Source: an uncultured Bacteroidota bacterium (GTDB lineage: Bacteria; Bacteroidota; Bacteroidia; Bacteroidales; GWA2-32-17). Taken from it: a DNA stretch of 53,457 nt. The notes under the pieces are model-generated. The model worked only from the letters and a program-made list of their open reading frames with translations, searched no databases and was not told the DNA's origin. The DNA is taken from positions 1 to 53,457 of the forward strand of contig CAIQJL010000143.1 in the NCBI GenBank assembly GCA_903872185.1, given 5' to 3'. Below are positions 34,881 through 44,457 of this stretch, one piece after another; position 1 is the stretch's first letter, and each line of letters opens with the position of its first letter. The position numbers and the translations under genes are program-made.

Positions 34881-35639
34881 ATGCTTAAGCATACAAAATT
34901 CATAATATTAATTCTTTCATTATACTCAGGTATAGTTTATAGCCAAACTGTTAGGCCATTAAATTTACCAAAGTATGATATTATGCCATTGCATTTTGGT
35001 ATGTCGCTAGGGATTAATCAAATGGATTTTACTATTCATAATTCAGGAAAATTTTTAACTCCATTAATAGATTCTGTGTATTCTATTGAAAATAAGCCGC
35101 TAGTTGGTTTGAATATAAATATTGTCTCCAATTTTAATTTTCATAAAAACTTTGCAATAAGATTTTTACCAGGATTGAATTTTGGTCAACGCGACTTATA
35201 TTATTGGGTACGTAAGGATTCAACTTATTTTACCCATGTAATGAAACTTGAATCAACCTATCTTGATTTACCATTATTATTTGAGTATAAAGGAAAAAGA
35301 TTAACTAATTTTCGGCCATATCTGATTGGCGGAGCAAGTTTAAAAATTGATTTAGCAGCTCAGAAAAAAGTTAAGGAAGAAGATAAACCAAAAATAAAAT
35401 TAAGTAGAACAAGTGTTTATTATGAAGTAGGATTTGGTACCGATTTTTTTCTTGAGTATTTTAAATTTGCTTTAGAAATTAAATATGTAGTTGGAATAAA
35501 TAATGTGCTTGTACCTGATCCAACTCAATTCTCTAAAGCAATTGATAGAATGAACAGTAAAATGATTATGGTTTCACTTACTTTTGAGGGTAGCGATATT
35601 AGAGTTTTTAAAATATTTAATCGCAGAAGTGGTAAATGA
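34881..35639 (+). CDS. porT: PorT/SprT-family T9SS outer-membrane protein
   Basis: A 252-residue exported beta-barrel protein with a signal peptide ending at VYSQ. The PorT family pattern is seen in LHFGMSLGINQMDFTIHNS, NFNFHKNFAIRFLPGLNFGQ, ESTYLDLPLLFEYKGKR, FRPYLIGGASLKIDLA and SVYYEVGFGTDFFLEYFKFA. PorT is needed for the type IX secretion system. It is adjacent to the methyltransferase gene, a known arrangement in Bacteroidota. Its stop overlaps the next start by four bases (ATGA). Confidence 0.9.
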   Translation: MLKHTKFIILILSLYSGIVYSQTVRPLNLPKYDIMPLHFGMSLGINQMDFTIHNSGKFLTPLIDSVYSIENKPLVGLNINIVSNFNFHKNFAIRFLPGLNFGQRDLYYWVRKDSTYFTHVMKLESTYLDLPLLFEYKGKRLTNFRPYLIGGASLKIDLAAQKKVKEEDKPKIKLSRTSVYYEVGFGTDFFLEYFKFALEIKYVVGINNVLVPDPTQFSKAIDRMNSKMIMVSLTFEGSDIRVFKIFNRRSGK

Positions 35640-37186
35640 TTAAGCAAGTTGACCTAGTACTCTCGCCTGTTGATGCTGCTAGAACTAATTCGCATTTAGG
35701 TTTTATTACAAAAAAACTTAAAATTAACAAAACACAAGTTTCATTTTTCAGACTGGAGAAAAAATCTGTTGATGCCCGTCAACGTGAAATAAAAGTTCAG
35801 TTAAGATTTATAGTTGTTGTTGATGAACCAGGATATAGTCCTGCAAAAATTCTTTTTAATCAACAAAACATTAGTAATGCAAAAGAAGTTGCTGTTATTG
35901 GTGCAGGGCCTGCAGGGTTATTTGCAGCATTACAACTTATAGAATTAGGGTTAAAGCCTGTATTATTTGAGAGAGGAAAGGATGTTCATGAGCGAAAGCG
36001 CGATATTGCAACAATTCACAAAAGTCAAATAATTAATCCTGAATCTAACTATTGTTACGGTGAGGGTGGTGCCGGAACTTTTTCTGATGGTAAATTATAT
36101 ACACGTTCTTCAAAGCGTGGAAATGTAAATAGAATTTTGGAATTATTTTGTTTACATGGAGCTGATGAAAATGTATTATATGAAGCACATCCACATATTG
36201 GTTCTGATAAGTTACCAAAAGTAATTGAGAATATAAGGCTAAGAATTATTGAGGCTGGTGGAGTATTTAATTTTAATACTCGTGTAAAAGAAATAATTGT
36301 AGCTGATAAAAAAGTTAATGGATTATTGTTAAGTAATGGTTCTGTTTTTTCGGTAAATAATGTTATTCTTGCTACAGGTCATTCAGCAAGGGATGTCTAT
36401 AGAATGTTAAATGCAAAAGATATTTTAATTGAGTCAAAAGGTTTTGCAATGGGTGTTAGAATTGAGCACCCTCAAAGTGTAATAGATAATATTCAATACC
36501 ATGGATTTTCAAGAGGTGAATTATTGCCAGCTGCTTCCTATAATATAATTCAACAAGTAAATGGGAGAGGAGTTTATTCTTTTTGTATGTGTCCGGGTGG
36601 ATTTATTGTTCCTGCAGCAACAACACAAGGAGAAACAGTTGTAAATGGTATGTCAGCTTCAAAAAGAAATTCCCCATTTGCAAATGCTGGTTTTGTTACA
36701 GAAATTAGAGATGAAGATTTAACTGAATTTAAAAAGTTTGGTGTATTGGCCGGACTCGAATTTCAATCGTATTTTGAACAATTAGCGTTTCATAATGGTG
36801 GAGGTGGATTAATTGCCCCTGCTCAAAGAATTATTGATTTTATTTTAAAAAGAACTTCCAGCAGTTTGCCCGAGACTTCTTATATTTCAGGAATAGTACC
36901 ATCTGATATGCATAAATGGATGCCAAAAATTATTGGTGATAACATAGGAAATGCATTACAAATGTACAGTCAGCGAACAAAAGGTTTTCTTTCAGAAAAT
37001 GCAATTATGGTTGGTGTTGAGAGCAGAACTTCTTCACCAATTAGAATTCCACGAAATCCAGATACTTTTGAACATGTTGAAATTAAAGGTTTATATCCAT
37101 GTGGTGAAGGTGCTGGATATGCAGGTGGAATAGTCTCGTCAGCTATGGATGGAATGAATGTTGCAATTAAAATAGCAATGATTTAA
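35636..37186 (+). CDS. uncharacterised FAD-dependent dehydrogenase (COG2509 type)
   Basis: A 516-residue flavoprotein. A short N-terminal domain (about residues 1-80) precedes the dinucleotide-binding motif VAVIGAGPAGLFAALQLIEL (about 81-100) and FERGKDVHERKRDIATIH. Then come NYCYGEGGAGTFSDGKLYTR, ILATGHSARDVYRML, and a C-terminal FAD-contact region LYPCGEGAGYAGGIVSSAMDG. The family is widespread but its substrate is unknown. The gene overlaps porT by four bases and is probably the last of purL-menG-porT. Its stop lies in a small hairpin shared with the convergent kinase gene. Confidence 0.88.
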   Translation: MIKQVDLVLSPVDAARTNSHLGFITKKLKINKTQVSFFRLEKKSVDARQREIKVQLRFIVVVDEPGYSPAKILFNQQNISNAKEVAVIGAGPAGLFAALQLIELGLKPVLFERGKDVHERKRDIATIHKSQIINPESNYCYGEGGAGTFSDGKLYTRSSKRGNVNRILELFCLHGADENVLYEAHPHIGSDKLPKVIENIRLRIIEAGGVFNFNTRVKEIIVADKKVNGLLLSNGSVFSVNNVILATGHSARDVYRMLNAKDILIESKGFAMGVRIEHPQSVIDNIQYHGFSRGELLPAASYNIIQQVNGRGVYSFCMCPGGFIVPAATTQGETVVNGMSASKRNSPFANAGFVTEIRDEDLTEFKKFGVLAGLEFQSYFEQLAFHNGGGGLIAPAQRIIDFILKRTSSSLPETSYISGIVPSDMHKWMPKIIGDNIGNALQMYSQRTKGFLSENAIMVGVESRTSSPIRIPRNPDTFEHVEIKGLYPCGEGAGYAGGIVSSAMDGMNVAIKIAMI

Positions 37187-37206
37187 ATAGAGTTTTTTTC
37201 TATTTA
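37184..37206. terminator. AT-rich hairpin over two convergent stop codons
   Basis: TAAATAGA (37184-37191) and TCTATTTA (37199-37206) pair around GTTTTTT. The arms contain the stop codon of each convergent gene. As an all-AT stem it is a weak terminator at best. Confidence 0.4.
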
Positions 37207-39824
37207 TCCATTTTTTTAACAAATAGCTTCTTTACAATATTTAGAAGTTTTTCTGAATCAACAGGTTTAGTTAAGAAATCAACAAATCCTTCATCAAGTA
37301 TTTTGTCTTTATCGCTTTTAAGTGAGTATGCGCTTTGAGCAATGAATGGGATATGAGCATACTTATGGTGTTTTTTGATGATCTCTTTTTTTAGTGTAAT
37401 TCCTTCCCATTTTTCTGGAAGATTGATATCTAAAATTACTATATCAAATGCTTTGTTATTTGCTATTCTTTCACTAATCAGTAATAGCGCTTCTTCTCCG
37501 CCATAAGCAAGCGAAACATTACCAACAGATTCAAGAATTGTTTGTAAGAAAAGTGCATTAAATTTATCGTCTTCAACTAATAGTATTTCATATCCTTTTA
37601 CAATAACATCGTTATCCGGTATTATAACACTTTGTATCGAAACTTGTGCATTTGCATTTGAAATATCTTTTTCAGTAGAAATATAAATATAAACAGTTGT
37701 TCCAGCATCTTTTTTACTTGAAATTTCAATCCTTCCATTCATCAGTTTCATTAACCTTTTTGCCAGTGGTAGTCCCAGCCCAGCGCCTTGATATAATCTT
37801 GCATAGCCCATACTTTCTTGTCTAAAAGTTTCGAAAATATGAGGTAAGTAATTGTCATCAATTCCAATTCCTGAATCAGTAACTTTTACATATACTTCGC
37901 CAGAACTTATATTATATCCGGTAGAAATTTCAATTTCGCCTTTAGCTGTATATTTAACAGAGTTATCGATTATATCAGCAACTACTTTTGTTAAGATATC
38001 TTGATCTGCAATAATATTTTGATTTTCAGCAAGATTAAGTGTTAGTTTTAATCCTTTTTCATTTATCACAAACCTAAATAAATCTGCTGCATTTCTAACT
38101 ATTTTGTTTACTTCAGTAAACCCCATATTTATTTTAAAATCGTTTGCTTCAATTCTGCTGATGTCTAAAATATTATTTAATAAATTTAAAAGCCTGTGTC
38201 CGCTTTGTTGTATTCCTTCAATGTACTTTGTTATATTAGGATTGTGATCGTTGGGTATCTTGTTTCTTGTTACTTCTGCAAGTCCTATAATTGCACTTAA
38301 AGGTGTTCGTATTTCATGATTTATATTGGCTAAAAATGCATCTTTTAATAAATTTGCTTCTTCTGCTTTTTTATATGCAAGTTTAACTTCATGTAATACT
38401 TTTTCTTTTTCATTAATTTCAGATATAAGTTCAGTAGTACGTTCCTGAACTCTATTGTCAAGTTCTTCGTTAACTGATAATAATTCTTCGTTTATATGAG
38501 CAATATGAACGTTTTTTTCTTCTAATATCTTTCGCGATTTATGTAAAATTTTTGATCTGATAAATAACATTAATAAAACAAAGAAAATTAAAATAATAAT
38601 TAATAGCAGGGCATATTTCATTGAAATTTGTTCTGAAATTTCTTTATCCTTCTTTTGACTTTTTAGTCTGAGATTTTCATTTTCTTTTTCTCTTTTTTCT
38701 GAATTATATGCTGCTTCTAATTCTAAAATTCTTTTAGCATTATCTTCATTAAAAATACTGTCTTTTAAATTTGTATAATGTTTATAATATTTTAATGAAG
38801 TTTTAAGATCATTTTTTATTTCATAACATTCGGAATAAGTTTTTAAAATATCTTTTTGTAAATCCCTAAGATCACTTTTTACTGCTAATGGCATTGCGTC
38901 ATCTAAAAGTTTAATAGCTTTATCTGGATTCTTTTTAATGTTATTAATTATTGCAATATTGTTTAACGTATTTGCAGTGCCATAATTGTCATCTAGCTCT
39001 TTCATTGTAATTAAAGCATCATTATAATTTTTTAGTGCTAAATCATAATTGCCAATTATTCTATATATATCACCAATATTACCTAATGTATTTGCAATTG
39101 TTCCTTTTTCTTTTAGTTTCTTTTTAATTATAAGTGATTCGTTATAATAGGTTAATGCTTTTTCATTTTCGCCAAGTCTTTTGTAAATAATACCTAGATT
39201 ATTCAATGAAAATGCAATTGATTTCTCGTTATTAGATTTTTTGTAATAATTTAAAGCTCTGTTACAGTATTCATATGCTTTATCGTATTCTTGCATGTCT
39301 TTATAAAGCAAACCTAAGTTGTTGCAGCTTTGTGCAATTCTATCACCGAAAGTTCCACTATTAGTAGGTTTCTCGACTAATTTTAATGCGTTAATAAAGT
39401 ATTTCATGGCTTCATCGTAAAGCCCCCATTCGTTATAAATTGAACCTATTCTGTTTAATGTTATGCAAAGGTTATTAATGTCTTTATTATTCTCGTATTT
39501 TTCTTTTACTAGCTGAAGATATGTAAATGCTTCTTTTTTATCACCAGTAAAGTAAAATGCTTTTCCTAGTAAATCTAATATCTCGGTTTCGGTTTTTTCG
39601 GAATGTTCATATCTTGAGGCTTCTAAGCATAAACGGCCATATTTAATTGCTAAATTAATACTGTCTGGAAAAGAAGCTTTAGCTTTTTCTAATAACTGAT
39701 CAGATGTTAAACTAATCTCTTCTTTTGAATTATTATTTTGATTGGTCTGGCAATTAGCATTATAATTAAATGCTAAAAAGACAATAGCAATCAACAAACA
39801 CAATATGTAGTATCTCGTTTTCAA
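37200..39824 (-). CDS. TPR hybrid sensor histidine kinase with receiver domain
   Basis: An 874-residue membrane kinase. A signal peptide ends near ANCQ, followed by about seven extracytoplasmic TPR repeats (about residues 40-370, such as YEYCNRALNYYKKSNNEKSI). Then come a transmembrane helix (about 400-420), a coiled coil, and HisKA with phospho-His in NINHEIRTPLSAIIG (about residue 502). HATPase_c follows (DSGIGID, GAGLGLPLAKRLM), then a C-terminal receiver domain (LLVEDDKFNALFLQ, phospho-Asp in VILDINLP about residue 798, FLTKPVD). There is no DNA-binding domain, so a separate output partner is expected. The start is a TTG at 39824; an upstream stop leaves no ATG alternative that keeps the signal peptide. 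Confidence 0.93.
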   Translation of the reverse strand: MKTRYYILCLLIAIVFLAFNYNANCQTNQNNNSKEEISLTSDQLLEKAKASFPDSINLAIKYGRLCLEASRYEHSEKTETEILDLLGKAFYFTGDKKEAFTYLQLVKEKYENNKDINNLCITLNRIGSIYNEWGLYDEAMKYFINALKLVEKPTNSGTFGDRIAQSCNNLGLLYKDMQEYDKAYEYCNRALNYYKKSNNEKSIAFSLNNLGIIYKRLGENEKALTYYNESLIIKKKLKEKGTIANTLGNIGDIYRIIGNYDLALKNYNDALITMKELDDNYGTANTLNNIAIINNIKKNPDKAIKLLDDAMPLAVKSDLRDLQKDILKTYSECYEIKNDLKTSLKYYKHYTNLKDSIFNEDNAKRILELEAAYNSEKREKENENLRLKSQKKDKEISEQISMKYALLLIIILIFFVLLMLFIRSKILHKSRKILEEKNVHIAHINEELLSVNEELDNRVQERTTELISEINEKEKVLHEVKLAYKKAEEANLLKDAFLANINHEIRTPLSAIIGLAEVTRNKIPNDHNPNITKYIEGIQQSGHRLLNLLNNILDISRIEANDFKINMGFTEVNKIVRNAADLFRFVINEKGLKLTLNLAENQNIIADQDILTKVVADIIDNSVKYTAKGEIEISTGYNISSGEVYVKVTDSGIGIDDNYLPHIFETFRQESMGYARLYQGAGLGLPLAKRLMKLMNGRIEISSKKDAGTTVYIYISTEKDISNANAQVSIQSVIIPDNDVIVKGYEILLVEDDKFNALFLQTILESVGNVSLAYGGEEALLLISERIANNKAFDIVILDINLPEKWEGITLKKEIIKKHHKYAHIPFIAQSAYSLKSDKDKILDEGFVDFLTKPVDSEKLLNIVKKLFVKKMDK

Positions 39825-39898
39825 ATGTTTGGGAAGAGCTGTTCGGTTTCAAAAGCTAAAGTAATGATAAAGTTATTACAATGCAAAAAAATTAAGAT

Positions 39899-40966
39899 TT
39901 ATTGGCGAAATAAATCTAAGTATAGTGGGTAATGATCGCTAAATCCGCCATGGTATTTGAATCCAACAAAAGTGCGAAAAGGTTTATCTCCAATAAAAGC
40001 TTCATCTGGTTCAGTTAAAAAGTCAACTTTAAAGACTTTTGCATTATCAAGACTTGTGTATATAGAGTTGTTTTTCATTAATAAAGATGAAGAAACCATA
40101 ATCTGATCAATTAAACCCCATTCGCCTTGATATTTAAGACTGCCCATTCCTTTTTTTTCTTTCATATACCAGGCAAGGTTATAAATTTGGCCAGGAACTA
40201 ATGAATCGTAATTATGACCTGCTTTTAACATTTCTGTGATACTCGTATTATCGGGTTCGTCATTAAAATCGCCCATAATTATAATATTACTAAGTGGATT
40301 GGAGGCAAAAATAGAATCAATTTTATTTCTTAGAATTTTTGAAACTGCCTGGCGATTCATTTCTGATTCGGTTTGACCTCCAAGTCTGGATGGCCAGTGA
40401 TTTACGAAAATATTTAATGTGTCAAAATCTTTTGTGCATCCTTTTGCATATAGAATATCGCGTGTTTTCTTTGTTGTATCGAAAGAAAAAACAACTTTAA
40501 TGAATTGACTATTAATTAGTTTAAATTTATCGCTTCTGTAAAGCATTGCAACATCAATTCCACGAGCATCTGGAGATTCTTTATGCACAATTTCGTAATT
40601 TCTCCATTTCAGTGGTGTGCTTTTTAATAAATCTCTTAAAACAAACTCGTTTTCAACTTCGTAAAGTCCAACAATTTCAGGTAATTCCCAGCCCCCAACT
40701 GCTGATAATACTTTATAAATTTTCTTTTGTTTGTCTTTGTATTTATCCCAAGTCCAGTGTCTGGCTCCTTCAGGGGTAAATTCCTCATCGTTAGTAAGAC
40801 TGTCGTTAAATGGATCAAAATAATTTTCAAGATTGTATGAAACAACTCTTATATAACCACGCTGATCATTATAATCTAATTTATCTACACGTTTATCAGT
40901 TTTATCCTGCACTTTGCATGAAATAACAATAATCACTAATATTGAAATGTAAATTAGATTTTTCAT
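39899..40966 (-). CDS. endonuclease/exonuclease/phosphatase-family lipoprotein
   Basis: A 355-residue protein with a lipoprotein signal peptide (lipobox VISC). The EEP fold motifs are VVSYNLENYFDPFND, EIVGLYEVENEFVL, FVNHWPSRLGG, NIIIMGDFNDEPDN and the terminal SDHYPLYLDLF with the catalytic Asp-His pair. It would cut DNA/RNA or phosphoester substrates at the cell surface or in the periplasm. The start overlaps the stop of the beta-helix lipoprotein gene by four bases, so the two are coupled. A role in scavenging extracellular nucleic acids is plausible but the exact substrate is not visible. Confidence 0.88.
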   Translation of the reverse strand: MKNLIYISILVIIVISCKVQDKTDKRVDKLDYNDQRGYIRVVSYNLENYFDPFNDSLTNDEEFTPEGARHWTWDKYKDKQKKIYKVLSAVGGWELPEIVGLYEVENEFVLRDLLKSTPLKWRNYEIVHKESPDARGIDVAMLYRSDKFKLINSQFIKVVFSFDTTKKTRDILYAKGCTKDFDTLNIFVNHWPSRLGGQTESEMNRQAVSKILRNKIDSIFASNPLSNIIIMGDFNDEPDNTSITEMLKAGHNYDSLVPGQIYNLAWYMKEKKGMGSLKYQGEWGLIDQIMVSSSLLMKNNSIYTSLDNAKVFKVDFLTEPDEAFIGDKPFRTFVGFKYHGGFSDHYPLYLDLFRQ

Positions 40967-42381
40967 TTGTTATCTTGTCTTTCATATGCTCCAAGGTCGG
41001 GTAAATAGGTTCTTGGATTGCCTAAAATATCTGAAATATAATAACTGCCAATTGTTATATCGCCTTTATCTTTTGCATATGCTAATGTGTCTAGCGAGAA
41101 ATCACTAGTTGAAGGACTTTTTATTCCTGGTAACTGATTTTTATAAATATTTTGCCAATGTGCAAAATTAGTCGTAGTAACAGTATCAGCAATTTTTACT
41201 AATGAGTTGATAAATTTATAATTAAAAGTACTTGAAGAATTAAATGAATCGAAAACGATTTCATTTTCCAGACTTCCATAAATTATGCAATTTCCGAAAA
41301 TAGCATTATTTAATGGTCTAACATGATAATTGCCATTAACGTCTTGATAATAATTATTTAATACTAATGAAGGAGTTTGTCTGTTGGCATATGCCCATGA
41401 ATTATAAATTGTACAGTGGTAGAATTCGTAACTTCCTCCAATAGTAAGCGCTAATGCGTATTGACCGCAATTTGCAATTACACAGTTCCCTGCTTTTATG
41501 TTAGTTCCTTGTCCAAATATTCCAACCGCATTCATATTTAATATTTTTGAATTGGAAATTTCAACCGTATAGTTTGTATTGGCAACAGTATCGGCTTGAA
41601 TGCCTATTATTGCATTTTTAATTTCACAAAAATCAAGTCTATTATCTTTACTTCCAGAAACAAAATAAATACCTACCCATTGGCCGGGAACATCATCGTA
41701 CCAATGCTCTAATCTGTCATTTCTGAAAATTATTGGTTCAGGAACACTGCCAATAGCGTTTAAAGTTCCTTTAACATACATTCTTGAACCATGATGAAAA
41801 TATATTTTTGTGCCGGATGATATTGATAAAATAACGTTAGAATCAACCAACATTGAGTTATATACCAAATATGGTTTTAAGTTATTCCAGGTTGTATTTG
41901 TTGATATTGTTCCGCTTGCATCATCTCCATTTATTAAATTCACATCCTGGCCTACTGCAACTAATTTAACATCTTGAAATGTTCCATTTGTTTCGAAAAC
42001 AATAGAATCCTGAACTATCATTGGATTATTAGTGTTGTTAGGATCAACATGAACTTCAACAAAAATGTAAATACTGTCATTTGCCTCCATTTCAACATTA
42101 GTTATTCTGCGAGTGCTAACACCATTAATGTTTAATCTGAAAAATGAATTATCCCCTTTTGCAAGAGAAATAGAAGAGAGTTTAATAGATTTATTATATG
42201 GATTATAAACTTTAAAACTTTGTGTTGCTGAGCCAATTGTAGTAAAAACAGTATCAAATTGAACAGTATCAACTGAAAATTCTAATTTGGCACCAGCATC
42301 AGTAAAAAACTTTTCTTTTTTACATGCAATAATGGAAATAAAAACTAACGAAACAACTATTAATATTTTTTTCAAATGCAT
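40963..42381 (-). CDS. right-handed beta-helix lipoprotein
   Basis: A 472-residue lipoprotein (lipobox SIIAC). The N-terminal part (about residues 25-130) resembles an immunoglobulin-like/ASH-type domain (SATQSFKVYNPYNKSIKLSS, NDSIYIFVEVHVDPNNT). A right-handed parallel beta-helix follows (about 150-400), with repeated short strands such as FCEIKNAIIGIQADTV, ISNSKILNMNAVGIFGQGT and NCVIANCGQYALALTIGG. Such folds often bind polysaccharide, but no catalytic residues are evident. It comes after dnaX and overlaps the EEP lipoprotein gene. I infer a surface-exposed partner of that enzyme. Confidence 0.8.
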   Translation of the reverse strand: MHLKKILIVVSLVFISIIACKKEKFFTDAGAKLEFSVDTVQFDTVFTTIGSATQSFKVYNPYNKSIKLSSISLAKGDNSFFRLNINGVSTRRITNVEMEANDSIYIFVEVHVDPNNTNNPMIVQDSIVFETNGTFQDVKLVAVGQDVNLINGDDASGTISTNTTWNNLKPYLVYNSMLVDSNVILSISSGTKIYFHHGSRMYVKGTLNAIGSVPEPIIFRNDRLEHWYDDVPGQWVGIYFVSGSKDNRLDFCEIKNAIIGIQADTVANTNYTVEISNSKILNMNAVGIFGQGTNIKAGNCVIANCGQYALALTIGGSYEFYHCTIYNSWAYANRQTPSLVLNNYYQDVNGNYHVRPLNNAIFGNCIIYGSLENEIVFDSFNSSSTFNYKFINSLVKIADTVTTTNFAHWQNIYKNQLPGIKSPSTSDFSLDTLAYAKDKGDITIGSYYISDILGNPRTYLPDLGAYERQDNK

Positions 42382-42500
42382 ATTTTACTTAATCTAACGG
42401 TAAATGTAAACAAAAAAAATGCTGATTTATTATATGATTTTAGAATTAAAAATAAGATTTAAAAAATGTTAAATAATAGAATGGTTGAGCAACCATAAAA

Positions 42501-42597
42501 TAAGTTTGACTGTCTTAGAGTTATAATAGTAGTTTTTTCCATAAAGTTTTTAGGGGTTGGCGCTAAGGTCGAAAGGCTTTAGCGCTTTTTTATTTTA
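42501..42597 (+). ncRNA. candidate small RNA with promoter and terminator
   Basis: In the 214-base spacer between the beta-helix lipoprotein and dnaX genes, both minus strand, the plus strand has a -7 box TAAGTTTG (42501-42508) and no -33 match. About 50 bases on there is a strong terminator hairpin (GCGCTAA arms, 42560-42566 and 42579-42585) followed by TTTTTTATTTT. No plus-strand gene explains the terminator. A transcript of about 80 bases could start near 42515 and end inside the dnaX stop codon region, antisense to the dnaX 3' end. An inverted repeat ATGGTTGAGCAACCAT lies upstream at 42481-42496. This is a structural prediction only. Confidence 0.35.
42560..42596 (+). terminator. plus-strand terminator at the dnaX 3' end
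   Basis: A stem of seven perfect pairs plus a G-T wobble and a G-C pair (GCGCTAAGG with CTTTAGCGC) is followed by T6-A-T4 on the plus strand. On the minus strand it has no T tract after it, so it does not terminate dnaX. It overlaps the dnaX stop codon (42595-42597). Confidence 0.7.
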
Positions 42598-44358
42598 CCT
42601 ATCGAAATCTAAATTTAATCTGTCTTTCATTTTTAAAACAGAAGGATTTATTTGAGCAAAAAACTGGTATTTTTCAATATCGGTATATGGTTTTGCACTT
42701 TCATTTTCTTTATGCTCTGTAACTTCAACTTTTAAAGAAATAGTATTGTTTTTAAGAACTTGCTTTAAGAAAAATAATATTTCATCGTGCAATTTTTTTA
42801 GTTCGTCTTCTTGAGATTTATTAATTGCAGGAACAATTATCTGATTGTTTTCAGAAAGTTTTGGAATATTTGTTTTTAACAATGGACTTATTCTAACTGC
42901 ATCGCCTTTGGTATCCGCAAATTGTAGCCATGCTATTTCAAGTTCACTATTTGTAAATGGAGTATTTATAGTAGTATCAGTTGTATTAATATTAGATTGA
43001 TTATTTGTAGTTTCTTTTTCTGATTTCTCTTCATGCATAGCTTTCTTTATAGTAAAGCTTTTAGGTCTGGAATTATCCTCGGCATTATAATCAACTTTGT
43101 TCTCTTTAACAACTGGTGAGATAATTTTTTCTGGAGCTTTAATGGTGGGTGTTGCGTTGTTTTGTATTGGATTATTTACTGGTGTATCTGTTTTTGTAAT
43201 TACAGGATTGACTTTAGTTTGGTTTACATTTGAAGTTCCACTATTTAAATTATTTGTTGAAATATTACCTGAAAAATTACAGATTTTAACTAATGCTAAT
43301 TCAACATGTAATCTTTTGTTATGGCTATTTCTATAATCGATATCGCATTGGTTGCTTATTTCTAAAGCTTTAAAAAGGAAATCTACTGAAACCTGATTAG
43401 ATTGAAATTTATATCTTTCTGCAATTGCTTTTCCAACTTCAAGTAATTGAATTGTAATAGGATCTTTACAAACTAAAAGGTCACGGAAGTGTGCAGCTAA
43501 ACCAGTTATGAAAAATTGCGATTCAAATCCTTTTGAAAGAATTTCATTAAAAATAATTAATGATTGAGATATATTTCCAGAAATAAAATTTTCGGTAAGC
43601 TTAAAATAATAGTCGTAATCAAGAACATTTAGGTTTTCAATTGTTTTATCGTAAGTAATTTCGTTTCCGCAAAAACTTACAATCTGATCAAAAATAGAAA
43701 GAGCATCACGCATTGCACCGTCAGCTTTTTGTGCAATTACATTTAATGCTTCTGGTTCAGCTGTTACGTTTTCGCTATCTGCAACAAATTGTAAATGTCC
43801 AGCAATATCATTTACATTAATTCTGTTAAAATCGAAAATCTGACAGCGGGAAAGTATGGTTGGAATAATTTTTTGTTTTTCTGTAGTTGCAAGAATGAAA
43901 ATTGCATGTGCAGGAGGTTCTTCAAGTGTTTTTAGAAATGCATTAAATGCATTTGCACTTAGCATATGAACTTCATCAATTATATAAACATTATATTTTC
44001 CTAACTGTGGTGCAATTCTAACCTGATCAGTCAGGTTTCGCATACCATCAACGGAGTTGTTTGATGCAGCATCTAATTCGTGAATGTTAAATGAGCTTGA
44101 TTTATTAAATCCCAGACATGAATCGCATTTATCGCATGGTTCAATGTTTTCTGTAGGGTTAAAGCAGTTTATTGTTTTAGCAAAAATTCTGGCACAAGTT
44201 GTTTTACCCACTCCACGCGGACCACAAAATAAATAAGCGTGAGCTAAATGCTTTGTTTTAATAGAGTTTTTAAGTGTAGTAGTGATTGATTCCTGACCAA
44301 CAACAGTTTTAAAAGTGTCGGGACGGTATTTTCGTGCAGAAACAATAAATTCGGTCAT
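42595..44358 (-). CDS. dnaX: DNA polymerase III subunit gamma/tau
   Basis: A 587-residue clamp-loader ATPase. Walker A is GPRGVGKTTCARIFAKTINC, the zinc-binding Cys set lies in CFNPTENIEPCDKCDSC, Walker B is YIIDEVHMLS, and sensor/SRC motifs are TILSRCQIFDFNRI. The C-terminal third (about residues 370-480) is a flexible Asn/Thr/Lys-rich linker, then a domain (LEIAWLQFADTKGDAVRISP) resembling tau-type C-terminal regions. The promoter at 44376-44406 gives a very short leader. It is the first gene before the beta-helix and EEP lipoprotein genes. Confidence 0.95.
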   Translation of the reverse strand: MTEFIVSARKYRPDTFKTVVGQESITTTLKNSIKTKHLAHAYLFCGPRGVGKTTCARIFAKTINCFNPTENIEPCDKCDSCLGFNKSSSFNIHELDAASNNSVDGMRNLTDQVRIAPQLGKYNVYIIDEVHMLSANAFNAFLKTLEEPPAHAIFILATTEKQKIIPTILSRCQIFDFNRINVNDIAGHLQFVADSENVTAEPEALNVIAQKADGAMRDALSIFDQIVSFCGNEITYDKTIENLNVLDYDYYFKLTENFISGNISQSLIIFNEILSKGFESQFFITGLAAHFRDLLVCKDPITIQLLEVGKAIAERYKFQSNQVSVDFLFKALEISNQCDIDYRNSHNKRLHVELALVKICNFSGNISTNNLNSGTSNVNQTKVNPVITKTDTPVNNPIQNNATPTIKAPEKIISPVVKENKVDYNAEDNSRPKSFTIKKAMHEEKSEKETTNNQSNINTTDTTINTPFTNSELEIAWLQFADTKGDAVRISPLLKTNIPKLSENNQIIVPAINKSQEDELKKLHDEILFFLKQVLKNNTISLKVEVTEHKENESAKPYTDIEKYQFFAQINPSVLKMKDRLNLDFDR

Positions 44359-44375
44359 GTAATTTCTTATTTTCC

Positions 44376-44406
44376 CAAAGATAATAATTTCAAAAAATAT
44401 TTCAAA
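44376..44406 (-). promoter_or_regulatory. promoter of dnaX
   Basis: On the minus strand TTTG (44403-44406), a 19-base spacer and TATCTTTG (44376-44383) match the -33/-7 consensus, 18 bases before the start. The -33 part adjoins the terminator of the upstream gene. Confidence 0.75.
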
Positions 44407-44437
44407 AAAAAGAGGCTCTCACAAAAGTGAAAACCTC
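44403..44437 (-). terminator. terminator of the first DUF5689-type lipoprotein gene
   Basis: In the minus-strand RNA, GAGGTTTTCAC-TTTT-GTGAGAGCCTC pairs fully with two G-U wobbles and is followed by an eight-base T tract. The plus-strand RNA would have A-C mismatches, so orientation is clear. Its stem matches the terminator at 45859-45886 in all but two bases. Confidence 0.85.
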
Positions 44438-44457
44438 GTTTTTATATTGTTATTTTC

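Noticed and set aside
44403-44437. Bidirectional terminator also serving plus-strand genes
   Set aside because: The stem is complete only in the minus-strand RNA (G-U pairs); in the plus strand these become A-C mismatches.
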